Position numbers and translations under genes: made by a program. This document shows positions 37,801-44,746 of a stretch of 63,602 bases of DNA, one piece after another. Every line of letters begins with the position of its first letter. The stretch's first letter is position 1. The stretch is from a virus, in IMG/VR virus record IMGVR_UViG_3300034022_000282, positions 1-63,602 of that record; one strand, written 5' to 3'. Under the pieces are notes generated by a model that searched no databases, was not told the origin of the DNA, and worked only from the letters and a program-made list of their open reading frames with translations.

Positions 37801-38708
37801 GTAAAAAATACAAATTAAACTTTTCTACAGGTAAAAATTTAACTCAAGAAGATTTTGTGGATTTGCAATTAGAATTTGATAAATTAAAAGTAGATGGCCA
37901 ATTTACTGAGTTTCAATATAATTTAGTAAAATACTCTATCTTACAATCAGGTTTGTCTTTTGGTTCTAACACATTTTCTCTTATATTACCTAGTGCTATT
38001 TATGAGCCATTTATGGAAACATACAATGATGTAATGTCTAAGTATACTGCAGATTCAGAAGCATACAATGTTCTTTTAAATAAAGTACAAGATAATTTTT
38101 TAGTTCAATACGCTATTAACAATGCTAAAGAATCTGTTAGAAACATAGATCCTAAAGATACCGAAGAAGGCAAAGAAAGAAGTATTTTAATATCTAAAGA
38201 CAATATATACATGGGTGAAAATCCACCTATATTTGTAAGAAGTTACAGTACTTTATATACTTTATTAGATTTAGATCCTAGAAAACCTGATAAATTTGTA
38301 TATGGTAGAGTAGGAGATTTTAATCAAATTTCTGGTTATCAATTTAATACAGATATAGTTGATGGTAATTATGATTTAAAATCTGCATTTAGTATTGATA
38401 TACCTACTGTTTCTGTAACAAATAATGTGTTAAAAAATGGTATCTTTGAATCTAGAAAAGAATATAGTGTAGGCCAAAAAATTAGATTAGTAAATTATTC
38501 TGATTACACTAGAATGAATTTAGTTGAATATACTGTAACTGAAAAAACAGAAAAAAACAATGTGTATACTTACAAATTGTCTGATTCTCAAGATGTTAGT
38601 TTAACTTTAACTGATTCTCAAATAATATCTAGTGAAGAATATAAAAAATTAATTGAAGAGGGTTATACTGGAGAAGCAGCATTACAAAAAATAAAAAATA
38701 AATGTTAA
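25842..38708 (+). CDS. Giant virion RNA polymerase with helicase and metalloprotease motifs
   Basis: A 4288-residue protein. Residues 1-480 are Gly/Ala-rich with possible membrane-active helices. Long coiled coils fill about 500-1000. An SF1-like P-loop ATPase follows, with Walker A GFAGTGKT (1189-1196) and Walker B IIIDEVN (1257-1263). A Glu-rich linker (about 1510-1540) comes next, then a zinc-protease-like HELFH (2183-2187). Near residues 3370-3390, IVFFHGSDYDVDKLYV contains DYDVD (3382-3386), the DxDxD metal-binding loop of crAss/YonO-type RNA polymerases. In the crAss-like phage phi14:2 a packaged polymerase of this family transcribes early genes after ejection. No stop or frameshift interrupts the frame. 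Confidence 0.82.
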   Translation: MPNLSELLDEYNKGIQKNKSLISPEEMNVGFGLAKEQDIPFSSKDLGQSIYEEVENRRSRNQGAWETVGIGAARLAGKTLTKTAEGAGFIAGLVGDALGNAVGLDTNTDTYKKEGDTSLGGNLSAWIAGAADNGLATLASDMEQKLEDITPLYNSLEDRAANKMNVFNNLMDGDFWAGDAVDATAFLLSAYLTGGAVAEAKIGQGLVKGLAKKGLMSGNLNKVANATNHFTATALQTASESMFESKELRDNLREQIAEERYGANFDFLSPEQQKEINVEVAPAAAKSFGLNMLLLAPSNALEMKNLMKSSSRITGKTKGLGSKGLQTIEEVTGDINLPFDMSLPTSKIPYLGAGVKAVNKFGSTRAGSILSAQANSILSEGLYEENAQLAVSEMLKVNRDADLFSLSTYGDIGSKMSENFETEEGKKSMLLGSLVGGISGTMGGVKDYNANKKKQDSAIEYTGKELANMFSVNNVYETEEYTQDVDGKPVVKTKYKLDENGQPIVDQNKLQAVLKQKQEFEFLDDVATLAEEKGDDVLYGLAKNNAINRWIKSHFATGSEDLLEGKIEYLQNLSDEEYLKQGLNPAEKGQYIANIRNKISEFTKLSKNIENNLVAMDNSKVGSQNFKARKNELYNIGTVLNDVKDEKNRLLLEQAEINSDEQSQTLNAKRSAYIDLKVKELTEAENKYKEEFNKLGNLNTGQKYFDNDYKKSITQKVNSFNFQSGNLDQFNAFENSKLYKSGLELKAKNIENDFFEQGTQERIENGEDATAIVDDLVADNVPVTQETKNLLESKLNSEKELIEEISSYVEQMQNGLEPDPLSPAAQELNNSFNDNFDAFNEYSNKIQSALNNLTNLPLATKMDTSKKAIKAKILESFTNMVNSIVFVASNNEDYENVSEIENAIKSLENTIKILEEKKDSEYDDVIANYKNILKELKDLEAVVKERAADKQKQQEKIATQSLELQEDSVASVPELITLVSDITGLDVSDLDNQTKDMPLWEKIGYLTNIISQIKTQITPEQLQKLKNLERSLTTQVESLVVANSKSYVLVDIIKKYYGKNPKLIFNDIVQLTIKASEDKTSAYAKYLKDFNFYNLFEKIISNEVEFRLPENVTHEIYNLHKQVLGVNNLISIIESAYNPVTEVVTENAIGKEEKIVPSNQQLAAIRDLVKFLFTKKPNVPFGNFAYLKGFAGTGKTNIVLKWFTKVAALKQEEIFATGHNENSAKAINDAIGNPNAKTLEELKFKLANNELGKTKLIIIDEVNALNKNEIIEINRLLVSYNQTNNTEIKIIGLGDPNQVTATGENPFLSPAYTAGLENATIITPLTIRYRSNVQAVVDAQDLFMDQKKDLTKQEIFLTSNSEKTLGAEGSLQSDSIKQALAQRDLNDGKTRAIIVHPSEVEMWKAENLGVEVVSYIDVQGRTIDEVFVSIPSTKFGDSFAFNQAMYTATSRATSFIHINGMASKNVTDENVNKITDKNVKAIQESKIKFEEDRVAEMKQIDDSIEIKPLVKPQEEVKEEEEEEVDLELEPELIPITPEEEVEIQPTSAEVLNLKYPNNKSLKGNTQNGKDVPAVKPGEEVIYVPFENKQGNKSIGVFVNRNGDYLEIGVLSQQELDNPPANKIDLFNKFKEALKGPITKFTINNETGYLNVSNTSSLITLAKGKVENVSKLKMIYKAISEPFNWQNILTKFRKGFFTTAEGDAAQLEKSQIRVFTTNEIAQLKSKGVTFPLTAGRPYIMIVNPIQATGQTAIPQFIELERKSLNKDEHSFITAPIYDFIAKYEQFKDAFSELDSNELADLITATDEFLPTLIDKLNGKYKKKFNLANPILELRKEINNLLYTELTEQDLVIKKGMKVKNLAIPFTKKDKNNNTVEVNGVVVKVKEDEVDVKVENEVVTVKLSDLQPVVKRKPGPAQKAFNIIAQGNNTAAGYTIRLNYNANGTLLSKAKSLLPKTENLTVDQIIEKFKAMSSFKQQNVLNKFQEIYGRPVDITSEEDIININKLVSNTMSYDQLLEIFKTSDNNNISTLRVPVQFETTFDEAGQAIKVAYNENYIPTKYDSLFFEDKLESVQATSASVTIEEPSTGNTPPPNNTPPRPKTTTRLRALLKSVDKQLGKKFKTKDIFAYLKSIDKTLTPEQVRFVSASELMILSGGKDTWGFFKDGIIYLEQDEFGKAYENVARHELFHKIFDMMLTPSQRRLVYAKAIEEFGLPQNTDLEAIEELLAEKYQEWRNNSPMSSFFTTLFNRIKRWLGMNVNITPTIDSFFQMVEAGYFSEQDNVGETNKGYNDILKDFDNILNFKNAKLFIISKLNDLKNQELTEDYLEKYNTTTSLEKLELIYTYALEDYSELIKKSATEELTEEEKVDLMFLAKVIDRKVYNSLIEDMFEGINLDKVNKDEIISTDWTDDIRDAEEVNQETKISQSVKQFLSTIINQTENKQVSPKFAFLTVLETFSNINTSTETIFKSELINRFKEFYVKNTNVGAIQNSIDNLLKWAYLDIYKEINLNQKFDFVTPNLFKSEDNNYLSRRGNESNKDFFARIIEKNPTELKLLNVLFLRADARNNLNELYAQAGSLYSQNVMYGEYRGFGEDYKQSFKNAIVEAEISTERDNLADSFIQRAQGLDSNFNTRLNNASKTKDLNKRRQEAITLFREMFLYEPKNVQDDNVNDLIKKMSTLYEYYKTFKGEDAQENFQDKLVTDYNGLLSSIAKDHLVSAETNIRNPNYRRTDGKTAYKFTLSSFAVNTIQSLIKNVNVPAYLKTDFYKQNIFLNGLSKIYNYVNFDGVVDEDRNTDSVRYKSENESDWFRRNFNYFFLAFDNDNIKTKTTYLQQFVTISNKPNIIAAEVNILDWNLIERSVMSILNQQSSRNFSNVKIDNTLNIFEPLVARQENETNAQYAKRIMETFKSKEGLTELLNTDSKIDVKKLDALAEKFTNKNVNELTKLFYANFFINLHQLNQIVAGDESFYKNSFDVVKRMSIAFATGYKGMVNDIFGLPKYYKTLVLDDIEGVLGKDYNKYKEIVGKTFELTDAQGFMTVKRAEQLRRAYGTAFNFGSVIKPVHFEIDENGIPRAVKYSCVELTPELCAMFPILDKLRLTLENNEIDEVAFKSAIKVGRPKNIQKTLADGSIDTVNADSVLTLQNNNYRIQSNPEHDVDGQEVAFPTQLGYFYNFSGLNNDLADKLFKAQEFLIKNGLNDILKRLGLSSKLLEGESLELTQNKQRDNLRKKLINEQADERDQRQNEFYANPKLGINTPFLVKKAITTMASMFKKATVAIKLPGAGLVLQSAYGTAIFKDAEGNEIERPLKWRDAEGYAEVILPDFWQDKFKIGDSILFDTMVGFRIPSTELHSAVPLKVVGFYPNNKNVVIAPPEIVFFHGSDYDVDKLYVMRREIYDKEVYSSTGKLINDPNVPVGYSGINFDEEFAEVLKLEIADFQNKINTAKNTNDADAIKGAKEKLKELKTLQDIYYKNFIVDLFVKVTTAKVNENLMMAPISMERFKGVGVDTEDSTFDLVARLKGFKEPKPNFKDFTTLESYKNAIEEWKDKRDAVIYTTRSLYDLNDQMLMHKDNFSGTKLTGSFANMAKVIAYFFQSTTNGEYPQLKESYHISLNGETYTGYDYYEKTKEVLVTYDSDGNPVYKKPSITETIDSLVNAAIDNVKEQILPVIGFTNNTGGAAVSMISMGIPLNQVVLTMLQPAVDVINRYNSYSIGYSAALTELKVAYAKNLKADSFETLTEDQKLAFDDKLPEVSDAKMTNAYGKNIADMTTEEIKLQVAVLKDVLNKANNASDYITTASTAYSVLKEFPVDFPGMENVLEAFDKMWVEGTVTDPETGKEVSVNEASETFPFTNVMPTKLPHIDAAFKTLKALKSKTEHLFFVHYKTLQNFSNSALEKYNLKLKRSTKTKELTAKFRERFLQYFMSGLTFTTPEGYNISLDTSKEPVYTDARGKEYTGMDAWLRSFSDQIREIKKANPNNKFLRKISIGKKYKLNFSTGKNLTQEDFVDLQLEFDKLKVDGQFTEFQYNLVKYSILQSGLSFGSNTFSLILPSAIYEPFMETYNDVMSKYTADSEAYNVLLNKVQDNFLVQYAINNAKESVRNIDPKDTEEGKERSILISKDNIYMGENPPIFVRSYSTLYTLLDLDPRKPDKFVYGRVGDFNQISGYQFNTDIVDGNYDLKSAFSIDIPTVSVTNNVLKNGIFESRKEYSVGQKIRLVNYSDYTRMNLVEYTVTEKTEKNNVYTYKLSDSQDVSLTLTDSQIISSEEYKKLIEEGYTGEAALQKIKNKC

Positions 38709-38709
38709 A

Positions 38710-41700
38710 ATGAGTTTTTGTCCTAATAAGTCATCTGAACAATACAAAGCATTAGTTTCTCAATTAGGGGAAGCTAATGCTTATAATGCATGGTTTTTAC
38801 ATAATAAAAGTAATATTGCTAATGAAATTGAACCTGTTATACCTACAGTAAATGAAGCAACAGAGCTTATTAAAGAAATTAAACCTGCATTTAATATATC
38901 AAATAAGAGTATAACTTTTGAAAAAGAATATACTGAAGTTGTAACTAAATATAAACCAGAAGTTCCAAAAGCTTTAGAAGCTGTTATACGTATTGTTAAC
39001 GAAATAAACAACAAATATAAAACTTTAAAAGCAGCTTTTGTTAGATCTGAAGGTGATTCTTTTAAAATAGAAATTTACAAACCTAATAAAGAACAATATA
39101 CTTTAGGTATACTTGAAAAGTTACAAAAGTTAATACCAGAAATAAAAGAAGTTAGAATTGTAAGTTTAGAAGAAGCAAGAAACCTTGTAGGAGATGATGC
39201 ATTAAAAGCTAATGCTTTTATTAAAGGTAGAGTAATATACATGGTTGGTACCGAATTTGGTGATGAAACACTTATTGAGGAATTTTTACATCCGTTTATA
39301 GAATACCTTTTTCAAAATAACAATCAATTATTTACCGGATTACTTGAGGAGGCTAAGAAAGATAAAACTTTATTTAAATCTATAGCAGAAAGGTATTCTA
39401 AGTTTACAGTACAAGATAAACAAAAAGAATTAGTTACTCAGAAATTAGCACAATTGTTAAATGAAGAGTATAAAGGTCCTCAAAACGAACTTGAAGACGT
39501 TAAAGGAATTTTAAACTTAGTACTCAGGGAATTAGTCAAATTTTTTAAACAGCTTTTTGGGGGTACTTACGAATTACAAGTAGATCAACTTTACCCTAAT
39601 ATGTCTTTAGGCCAATTAGCTAGAATTTTAAATACTAAAAATGTAACTATACCTACTGAATTTTTATACAAACCTACGTTTAGTTTAATAGATGATATTA
39701 AAAAACAATCTATTGAAAATAATTATAGGTTAGATGAACCTGTTTACAAAGATAAAGCTAATAGCAGCTATCCTCGTTTAACTGAATGGGTAAAAGAAAA
39801 GCTGAGTAAACTTAAAGGTGTAACTGATGAAGATTTTGCCCAATCATCTGCTAAAAAAATGTTTAGGTTAGGTAAAACCAGAATTAATGAAAATGGTGAT
39901 TTAGTTTTACTACTTAATAGTGGTAAGGAAGTTACTATGGATGAGTTAGTTGCAGATAGATTAGAAGATTTTAAAGTTAGTAGAGCTTACGGTAAGTTAT
40001 CCCATTTATTAATTGAAAGAGCTTTAAGAAAAAAGATGGGTGAGGATATTACCGATGTTAATCTTAAAATACAATCTTTAGTTAATGGCGCTGAAACAAA
40101 AGAAACTATTGACGAAAATAGGTATTCTTGGATAGAACCTAATATAGAACGTATATTAGCTTTATCTGGTTTAAATATAGGTGACGGTAGGTTATCAAAA
40201 GACAAATTAGATAAAGTGTTATCTGAATTACCTTTTATATCTGAAGAAATTGGTATAGGTACTACTATAGATGGTTTAATAGAACATGAAGATGGTACTT
40301 TATCTATTAAAGATTGGAAAACTGGTAACATATTAAATGATATGTTTACACCTCAATTGTTATCAGAATACGGTAATCAATTAGAACCTATTAGAGATAG
40401 TAAATTAGACAGAGCTAAATTAGAAGTTGCTTTAAGGGCAATGATGATTAAACTTAAAAACCCATCTGCTAAATTTAGAAGTTTATCAGTAGAATATTTA
40501 AATAAAAATACTTTATTAGAAAGCTATAACATTAATCTTGACAATTATTTAAATTTTTTAGAGTCTTACTTTAGAGAAAATGAACCTAATTTATACAAAA
40601 CTTTAAAAGATAAAAATCTATTTAGTGTATATGAGTACGGTGTTAGAGTACAAGAAGACATGAGTCCAGAAAGTATGGAATCTAAAGAAGCAAAAATTAA
40701 AAACATAGACCAAGAAATACAAATTTTAAAAAATAGAATTACAGTAGAAAAAAATGTTGGTCTTAAAAGTGCTATGAAAAACGAACTTGTACGTTTAACA
40801 CAAGAACGTATAAGTGCTGAAACATTAATGCCAGGAGGTTTATCTGAAGAAAATGTAGAAGTTAGTTGGTTTAAAAGATGGACAGGTAATTTAAGTGTTG
40901 TGTCACAACCTTTAATTACAGCGTATAAAAAATTATTAGATTCTGCTAAAATGAAATTTTTAGATGAACGTAATAAACTACGTTATGAATTTAATGATTT
41001 ACAAAAAGAATTAATGAAAGAATATAATCCTAAAATAGGTAATATAGGTTTAAAATACAAAACCGATACTAATGAAGGATTGTATGATTTTATGTGGGTA
41101 GAAAGAACTAAAAATGGTAACAAAGGGTATTATCGTGTAACAGAACAAGATGCTGAATGGGCATTATTATCAGATGTAAAAAAGAAATATGTTAACTTTT
41201 TTGCAGATAAAATTGAATCTTTATACAGTGAAGTAGCTAATAAAGTAGTTTATATTGACCCTTTAGGTAAAAGAGTAACAAATGCTGAGTTTAATAATCA
41301 ACCATCTAAATTAGATGTAGATTTTATGCCTAGAGTTTATATGAGTTTTTCTGATTTTACAGAAAGAAACGGTTTAATATCTAAAGCATCTGCTGCTTGG
41401 CAATATTCTCAATTTAAAAATCAATTTTTAAGAAGTGAATTTTATGCTAAAAATGCTTATGATGTAATTCCATTTAAACATATGGGTTCAGAAGCTGTTA
41501 TTGGTAATCAAATGCATAGTTTTAATGCTGAAATAGCTTTTTATTCGTTTACAGATAATTTACTTAAAAAGAAATACTTTGATGAAGCTCACAGTATTGG
41601 TGTAGGTCTTGTAGAATATTTTAAACAAAATGATGAAGGTAGTAATGCTGAATTTTTAAATGATAGGATTATTGTAGAGGTATTAGAAAGTAAAAAAGAA

Positions 41701-43107
41701 CTTAAAATAGGTAAAAAGAATTTTAGTTACGTTGGTAAAGATGGTAAATTAAAAAAAGTAGACGTTGATACAGTCCTTGGAGCTTTAAAAAACTTTGTTA
41801 CTGCAGGATCTATGTGGTTAAAAGTTGGAGCAGGTTTAAAAAATGCTGTATTAATTGGTATAACTAATAGAAAAAAATCTTTATTAGGTAATATATCTAG
41901 GAAATTTGGTGTAGATGAAGAAGATTTAGATTTTACAGAAGGTGATTTACTTAAAGCAGACGGATTATGGTTACAATATATAAAAGACAGTGCTTCAGGT
42001 AATGTTGAAAATAATAAAGTAAATTTACTACTTAAAGATTTTAATTATCTACCGGATAGTTTTGATTTTAAACTTAATAGAAATGATTTAGCATCTTTAA
42101 AAAATAAAGGGTTAAGTACAGATCATTTATACATTTTTCATTCTGCTTTTGAAACTTGGGGTACAGGTACAATTTTCTTAGCTTTATTATTACACAACAA
42201 AAACAAACGTACTGGTAAATCTTTATACGATAGTTATGACGTTAAAGACGGTAAATTAGTTTGGGAAGGTGGATTAAGAGGTAAAAGACAAGATGGTAGT
42301 GAAATAAATGGATTAACTTTTGAAGAATTAAATAAATTTAAACGTGTAAGTGCTACTTTACATGGTAACTATCGTCCTGAAGAAAAAGGTGCCATAGAAT
42401 TATATGCTCTTGGTCAAATGGCAATGCAGTTTAAACGTTTTGTATCTCAACAATTGTTTAATTTAGCTCAATCAAAACAACGTTCAGATGCATTTGGTAA
42501 ATTTGTTGAAGAAGTAGATTCTGCTACAGGTAAACCTTTATTAGACAAAGATGGTAATACTATTTACAGCTGGAGACCTGAAGTAATAGAAGGTAGAATG
42601 AGATTACTATTTAAACACCTTTTAAATATCACTCCATTTGTAGCTGGTAATCCTGATTATATTTTTAAAAATTTAGGGCCTAGACAAAAACAAGATTTAA
42701 TAGCTTCTTATATGGTAGTTATTCAAACAGCTGTAATGTTTGCTTTAGGTAAACTTATGTTTCCAGATGATGATGAAGAAACTTTTGCTTCTTTAACATA
42801 TTGGAAATTAATGCAAGATTTATCTGATGGTGCAAATCCGTATGATATGTTAGATAATTTTCAAAGCCAAGCAATATCTTTTGTTAAGCTTAAAAAATTA
42901 GGTGCCGCTAGTGCTGAATTTCTTTATTCTACATCAACAGGTGAAAAAACACAAAGAGGTTATTATAGAGGTGAAATTGAAATAGCTAAAGGAACACCTT
43001 TATTTTCATCAGTTTATGAAATAGATAAGTTATTAAATAGGGTTGAAAAAGGAGATGCTTCTGGATTAAACCCAACTAAATTTGGTGATACGTTTTTTAA
43101 CAAGTAA
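38710..43107 (+). CDS. Giant virion protein with PD-(D/E)XK nuclease motif
   Basis: A 1465-residue protein starting MSFCPNKSSEQYKALVSQLG, an N-terminus seen in packaged proteins of Bacteroidota phages. Around residue 190, LIEEFLHPFIEYLF looks like the HEFxHP zinc-protease helix with the first His replaced by Glu (Glu190, His194). Residues 518-538 carry a PD-(D/E)XK-type core, TTIDGLIEHEDG then LSIKDWKTG (Asp521, Asp535, Lys537), as in RecB/Cas4-like nucleases. The C-terminal half is helical and charged. It follows the polymerase gene by 1 nt and ends at the main late terminator, so it is probably co-packaged. Confidence 0.7.
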   Translation: MSFCPNKSSEQYKALVSQLGEANAYNAWFLHNKSNIANEIEPVIPTVNEATELIKEIKPAFNISNKSITFEKEYTEVVTKYKPEVPKALEAVIRIVNEINNKYKTLKAAFVRSEGDSFKIEIYKPNKEQYTLGILEKLQKLIPEIKEVRIVSLEEARNLVGDDALKANAFIKGRVIYMVGTEFGDETLIEEFLHPFIEYLFQNNNQLFTGLLEEAKKDKTLFKSIAERYSKFTVQDKQKELVTQKLAQLLNEEYKGPQNELEDVKGILNLVLRELVKFFKQLFGGTYELQVDQLYPNMSLGQLARILNTKNVTIPTEFLYKPTFSLIDDIKKQSIENNYRLDEPVYKDKANSSYPRLTEWVKEKLSKLKGVTDEDFAQSSAKKMFRLGKTRINENGDLVLLLNSGKEVTMDELVADRLEDFKVSRAYGKLSHLLIERALRKKMGEDITDVNLKIQSLVNGAETKETIDENRYSWIEPNIERILALSGLNIGDGRLSKDKLDKVLSELPFISEEIGIGTTIDGLIEHEDGTLSIKDWKTGNILNDMFTPQLLSEYGNQLEPIRDSKLDRAKLEVALRAMMIKLKNPSAKFRSLSVEYLNKNTLLESYNINLDNYLNFLESYFRENEPNLYKTLKDKNLFSVYEYGVRVQEDMSPESMESKEAKIKNIDQEIQILKNRITVEKNVGLKSAMKNELVRLTQERISAETLMPGGLSEENVEVSWFKRWTGNLSVVSQPLITAYKKLLDSAKMKFLDERNKLRYEFNDLQKELMKEYNPKIGNIGLKYKTDTNEGLYDFMWVERTKNGNKGYYRVTEQDAEWALLSDVKKKYVNFFADKIESLYSEVANKVVYIDPLGKRVTNAEFNNQPSKLDVDFMPRVYMSFSDFTERNGLISKASAAWQYSQFKNQFLRSEFYAKNAYDVIPFKHMGSEAVIGNQMHSFNAEIAFYSFTDNLLKKKYFDEAHSIGVGLVEYFKQNDEGSNAEFLNDRIIVEVLESKKELKIGKKNFSYVGKDGKLKKVDVDTVLGALKNFVTAGSMWLKVGAGLKNAVLIGITNRKKSLLGNISRKFGVDEEDLDFTEGDLLKADGLWLQYIKDSASGNVENNKVNLLLKDFNYLPDSFDFKLNRNDLASLKNKGLSTDHLYIFHSAFETWGTGTIFLALLLHNKNKRTGKSLYDSYDVKDGKLVWEGGLRGKRQDGSEINGLTFEELNKFKRVSATLHGNYRPEEKGAIELYALGQMAMQFKRFVSQQLFNLAQSKQRSDAFGKFVEEVDSATGKPLLDKDGNTIYSWRPEVIEGRMRLLFKHLLNITPFVAGNPDYIFKNLGPRQKQDLIASYMVVIQTAVMFALGKLMFPDDDEETFASLTYWKLMQDLSDGANPYDMLDNFQSQAISFVKLKKLGAASAEFLYSTSTGEKTQRGYYRGEIEIAKGTPLFSSVYEIDKLLNRVEKGDASGLNPTKFGDTFFNK

Positions 43108-43112
43108 AAAAT

Positions 43113-43143
43113 AAAAGGTAGGGAACCACCCCTACCTTTTTTA
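43113..43143. terminator. Bidirectional terminator at convergent junction
   Basis: An 11-nt arm at 43,113-43,123 pairs with 43,130-43,140 around a 6-nt loop. The + strand reads into TTTTTT, and the - strand reads into a T-rich tract made from the A-run at 43,104-43,116. It can therefore end both the + strand giant-gene unit and the - strand replication unit, which converge here. Confidence 0.88.
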
Positions 43144-43267
43144 TTTAAGCTAAACTCTATACTAGTTAGTTTTATTAAAACTTATAAACCTAAAAATACG
43201 TATTTCTATGCCTCTCGTCAGAGGTTTGGTTGTTGTTAGTTAGTATATCTAAAAAGCTTAAAGATCT
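43144..43267. other. Convergent intergenic spacer
   Basis: About 120 bp without an ORF between the bidirectional terminator and the last leftward gene. It contains a short hairpin CCTCT-CGTC-AGAGG (about 43,211-43,224) and an AAAGATCTTT palindrome (about 43,259-43,268). Both are weak and of unknown role. Confidence 0.45.
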
Positions 43268-43456
43268 TTATAACATTTCTGATGACGCTGTCACAGACTG
43301 AGATATTTTTAAAATTGTAATTTTATAGTCAGGGTATTTTTTAGATAAAAGACTTTTAGTATTTATTTTATCGTACCTAATATTTGACTCTAGCACTTCA
43401 AATTTAGATTGAGTTTCCCCATCCTTTTCAATTGTAAATTTTACATTAAATCTCAT
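43268..43456 (-). CDS. 62-residue hypothetical protein
   Basis: This is the last leftward gene. ATG at 43,456 gives 62 residues beginning MRFNVKFTIEKDGE. The frame extends two codons further to a TTG at 43,462, but the ATG is preferred. It overlaps the upstream gene by 11 bp. It is a small alpha/beta protein, basic and without Cys. Family not recognised. Confidence 0.5.
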   Translation of the reverse strand: MRFNVKFTIEKDGETQSKFEVLESNIRYDKINTKSLLSKKYPDYKITILKISQSVTASSEML

Positions 43457-43652
43457 AATCAATACTAATACTAAAGTTTAATAGTTCAAAATATAAATGA
43501 TACATAGTCCAATCTTCTTGCATGTAAAATCCTCTATTTAAAAAGAATTTTAAATCTATAAAATTAAAGTTTATATTATAACGTGCAAATTCTTTAACTA
43601 TAGGTGGCTCAAATCTAAATCTGATTTTTCTTATTTTTTTATTTGGATTCAT
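43446..43652 (-). CDS. 68-residue hypothetical protein
   Basis: A small protein rich in Phe, Tyr and Arg (MNPNKKIRKIRFRFEPPI at the start). No membrane segment is convincing, because the hydrophobics are spread as beta strands. It overlaps neighbours on both sides, consistent with a compact phage operon. Function unknown. Confidence 0.5.
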   Translation of the reverse strand: MNPNKKIRKIRFRFEPPIVKEFARYNINFNFIDLKFFLNRGFYMQEDWTMYHLYFELLNFSISIDYEI

Positions 43653-43842
43653 TACTTGCTGTTATTTTAAGTGGGCATTCTAAAGGTGTAAATTCAATAC
43701 AATCTGGTGCAGTTATTACCAATACATAAGCATCATCATCTAACGTGTAAGATAAATATCTCTTACAGTTTTGTTTCATGTGGCAAGAAACACCTTTTGA
43801 GGTGCTTCCTGTACATTTACTATAATCACTTGGTAGTATCAT
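43639..43842 (-). CDS. Small Cys-rich protein
   Basis: A 67-residue protein with five cysteines arranged C-x(9)-C-x(5)-C, then a central strand region and C-x(7)-C near the C-terminus (PDCIEFTPLECP). The MKQNCKRYL element resembles a Cys-rich motif in other Bacteroidota phage small proteins. A structural zinc site is plausible. It overlaps the exonuclease gene upstream by 17 bp. Confidence 0.58.
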   Translation of the reverse strand: MILPSDYSKCTGSTSKGVSCHMKQNCKRYLSYTLDDDAYVLVITAPDCIEFTPLECPLKITASNESK

Positions 43843-44593
43843 TGTTTATGTTAATAATTGCAAAGGTAGTAATATCTAAATCATTTACTAATTTTAATGA
43901 TTTATATGCTTCATAATATTTTTCAATTGCTATATCAGTATCTTTATAATAATCAATATAACAACTTAATACTTTTTCAGCAAAATCTTTAGGTTCTGTA
44001 AATACTTTATTTACAAATGCTTCACCTTTACCTTTTAATCCAGGTATATTGTCACTGGTATCACCAATAATCATACTACCAAAGAAATACTTTTCAGCAG
44101 CAAAGGGGTCTATAAATACCCATTCATTCTTTTTAGGATTGTAATGGCTACCTTCTAAGTTTAATAAATCTTTATCTGGACTAACTATAAAAGTATCCGG
44201 TGTTTGTTTAACAAAACTAGCTACATAATCATCTGTTTCATGTTGATAACCTGATAACCAATTAAATGACCATCTGTCAACTAAATGCATTTTCATTTCA
44301 TATAAATTCTTTAGTGGTTCTACATCTTTACGATTAGCTTTATACTCAGGGTATATTTCTTTTCTTGCTTTAGATGATCCACCGAAAAATCCTATATAAT
44401 GTGTTGCATTAGTTATTTCTAGTATATTAATAATGTAAATATCTGCTATATAACAACTTTCTTCAAATGTTCTATCTCTATAAGTAAACTTACCATCTAC
44501 TTTAATAGGTTCTCCGTTTTCATCTAATAACTTTTCCCCAGTCAAACTGAGGTAAAAGATATGGTCAACGTCTATAACTGCTATTTTACCCAT
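43826..44593 (-). CDS. 5'-3' exonuclease / flap endonuclease (T5 FEN-like)
   Basis: A 255-residue protein from ATG 44,593; an upstream TTG at 44,602 is less likely. Metal-binding acids of the FEN fold are visible: Asp8 and Asp10 in IDVDH, ETDDYVAS (Glu119, Asp121, Asp122) and SPDKDL (Asp140, Asp142). The helix-hairpin-helix region GDTSDNIPGLKGKG (177-190) binds DNA. A-R-K-E-I-Y-P-x-Y-K-A-N-R is the usual arch-side motif. It removes RNA primers and 5' flaps, complementing the family A polymerase, which lacks its own 5'-3' domain. Its ATG overlaps the stop of the 50-residue gene upstream. Confidence 0.92.
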   Translation of the reverse strand: MGKIAVIDVDHIFYLSLTGEKLLDENGEPIKVDGKFTYRDRTFEESCYIADIYIINILEITNATHYIGFFGGSSKARKEIYPEYKANRKDVEPLKNLYEMKMHLVDRWSFNWLSGYQHETDDYVASFVKQTPDTFIVSPDKDLLNLEGSHYNPKKNEWVFIDPFAAEKYFFGSMIIGDTSDNIPGLKGKGEAFVNKVFTEPKDFAEKVLSCYIDYYKDTDIAIEKYYEAYKSLKLVNDLDITTFAIININNDTTK

Positions 44594-44738
44594 GTAATCC
44601 AATTAATTTCTTTGCATAACTTGTTAAAAATTGATGACCGTTGAAGAAGAAGTCATGTTTACCTTCTTCAACAGCCTTGTTGTATGCTTCCGTAAAAGCA
44701 TCATATGTATTTCCTATGGAATGTATTGTATCTGTCAT
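44586..44738 (-). CDS. 50-residue hypothetical protein
   Basis: ATG 44,738 to TAA 44,586 encodes 50 residues (MTDTIHSIGNTYDAFTEAYN at the start). It fills the gap between the polymerase-linked small gene and the exonuclease and overlaps the exonuclease start by 8 bp. It is helical and acidic then basic. Function unknown. Confidence 0.55.
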   Translation of the reverse strand: MTDTIHSIGNTYDAFTEAYNKAVEEGKHDFFFNGHQFLTSYAKKLIGLHG

Positions 44739-44746
44739 TTAAATTT

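Noticed and set aside
43270-43310. CTGATGA sequence suggesting a hammerhead ribozyme
   Set aside because: The required GAAA after stem II and flanking stems I and III are missing, and the bases code for the end of a small protein.
43861-43868. Minus-strand TACCTTTG box upstream of the Cys-rich gene
   Set aside because: It is inside the exonuclease coding sequence and has no -33 partner at 19-21 bp; treated as chance in A+T-rich DNA.
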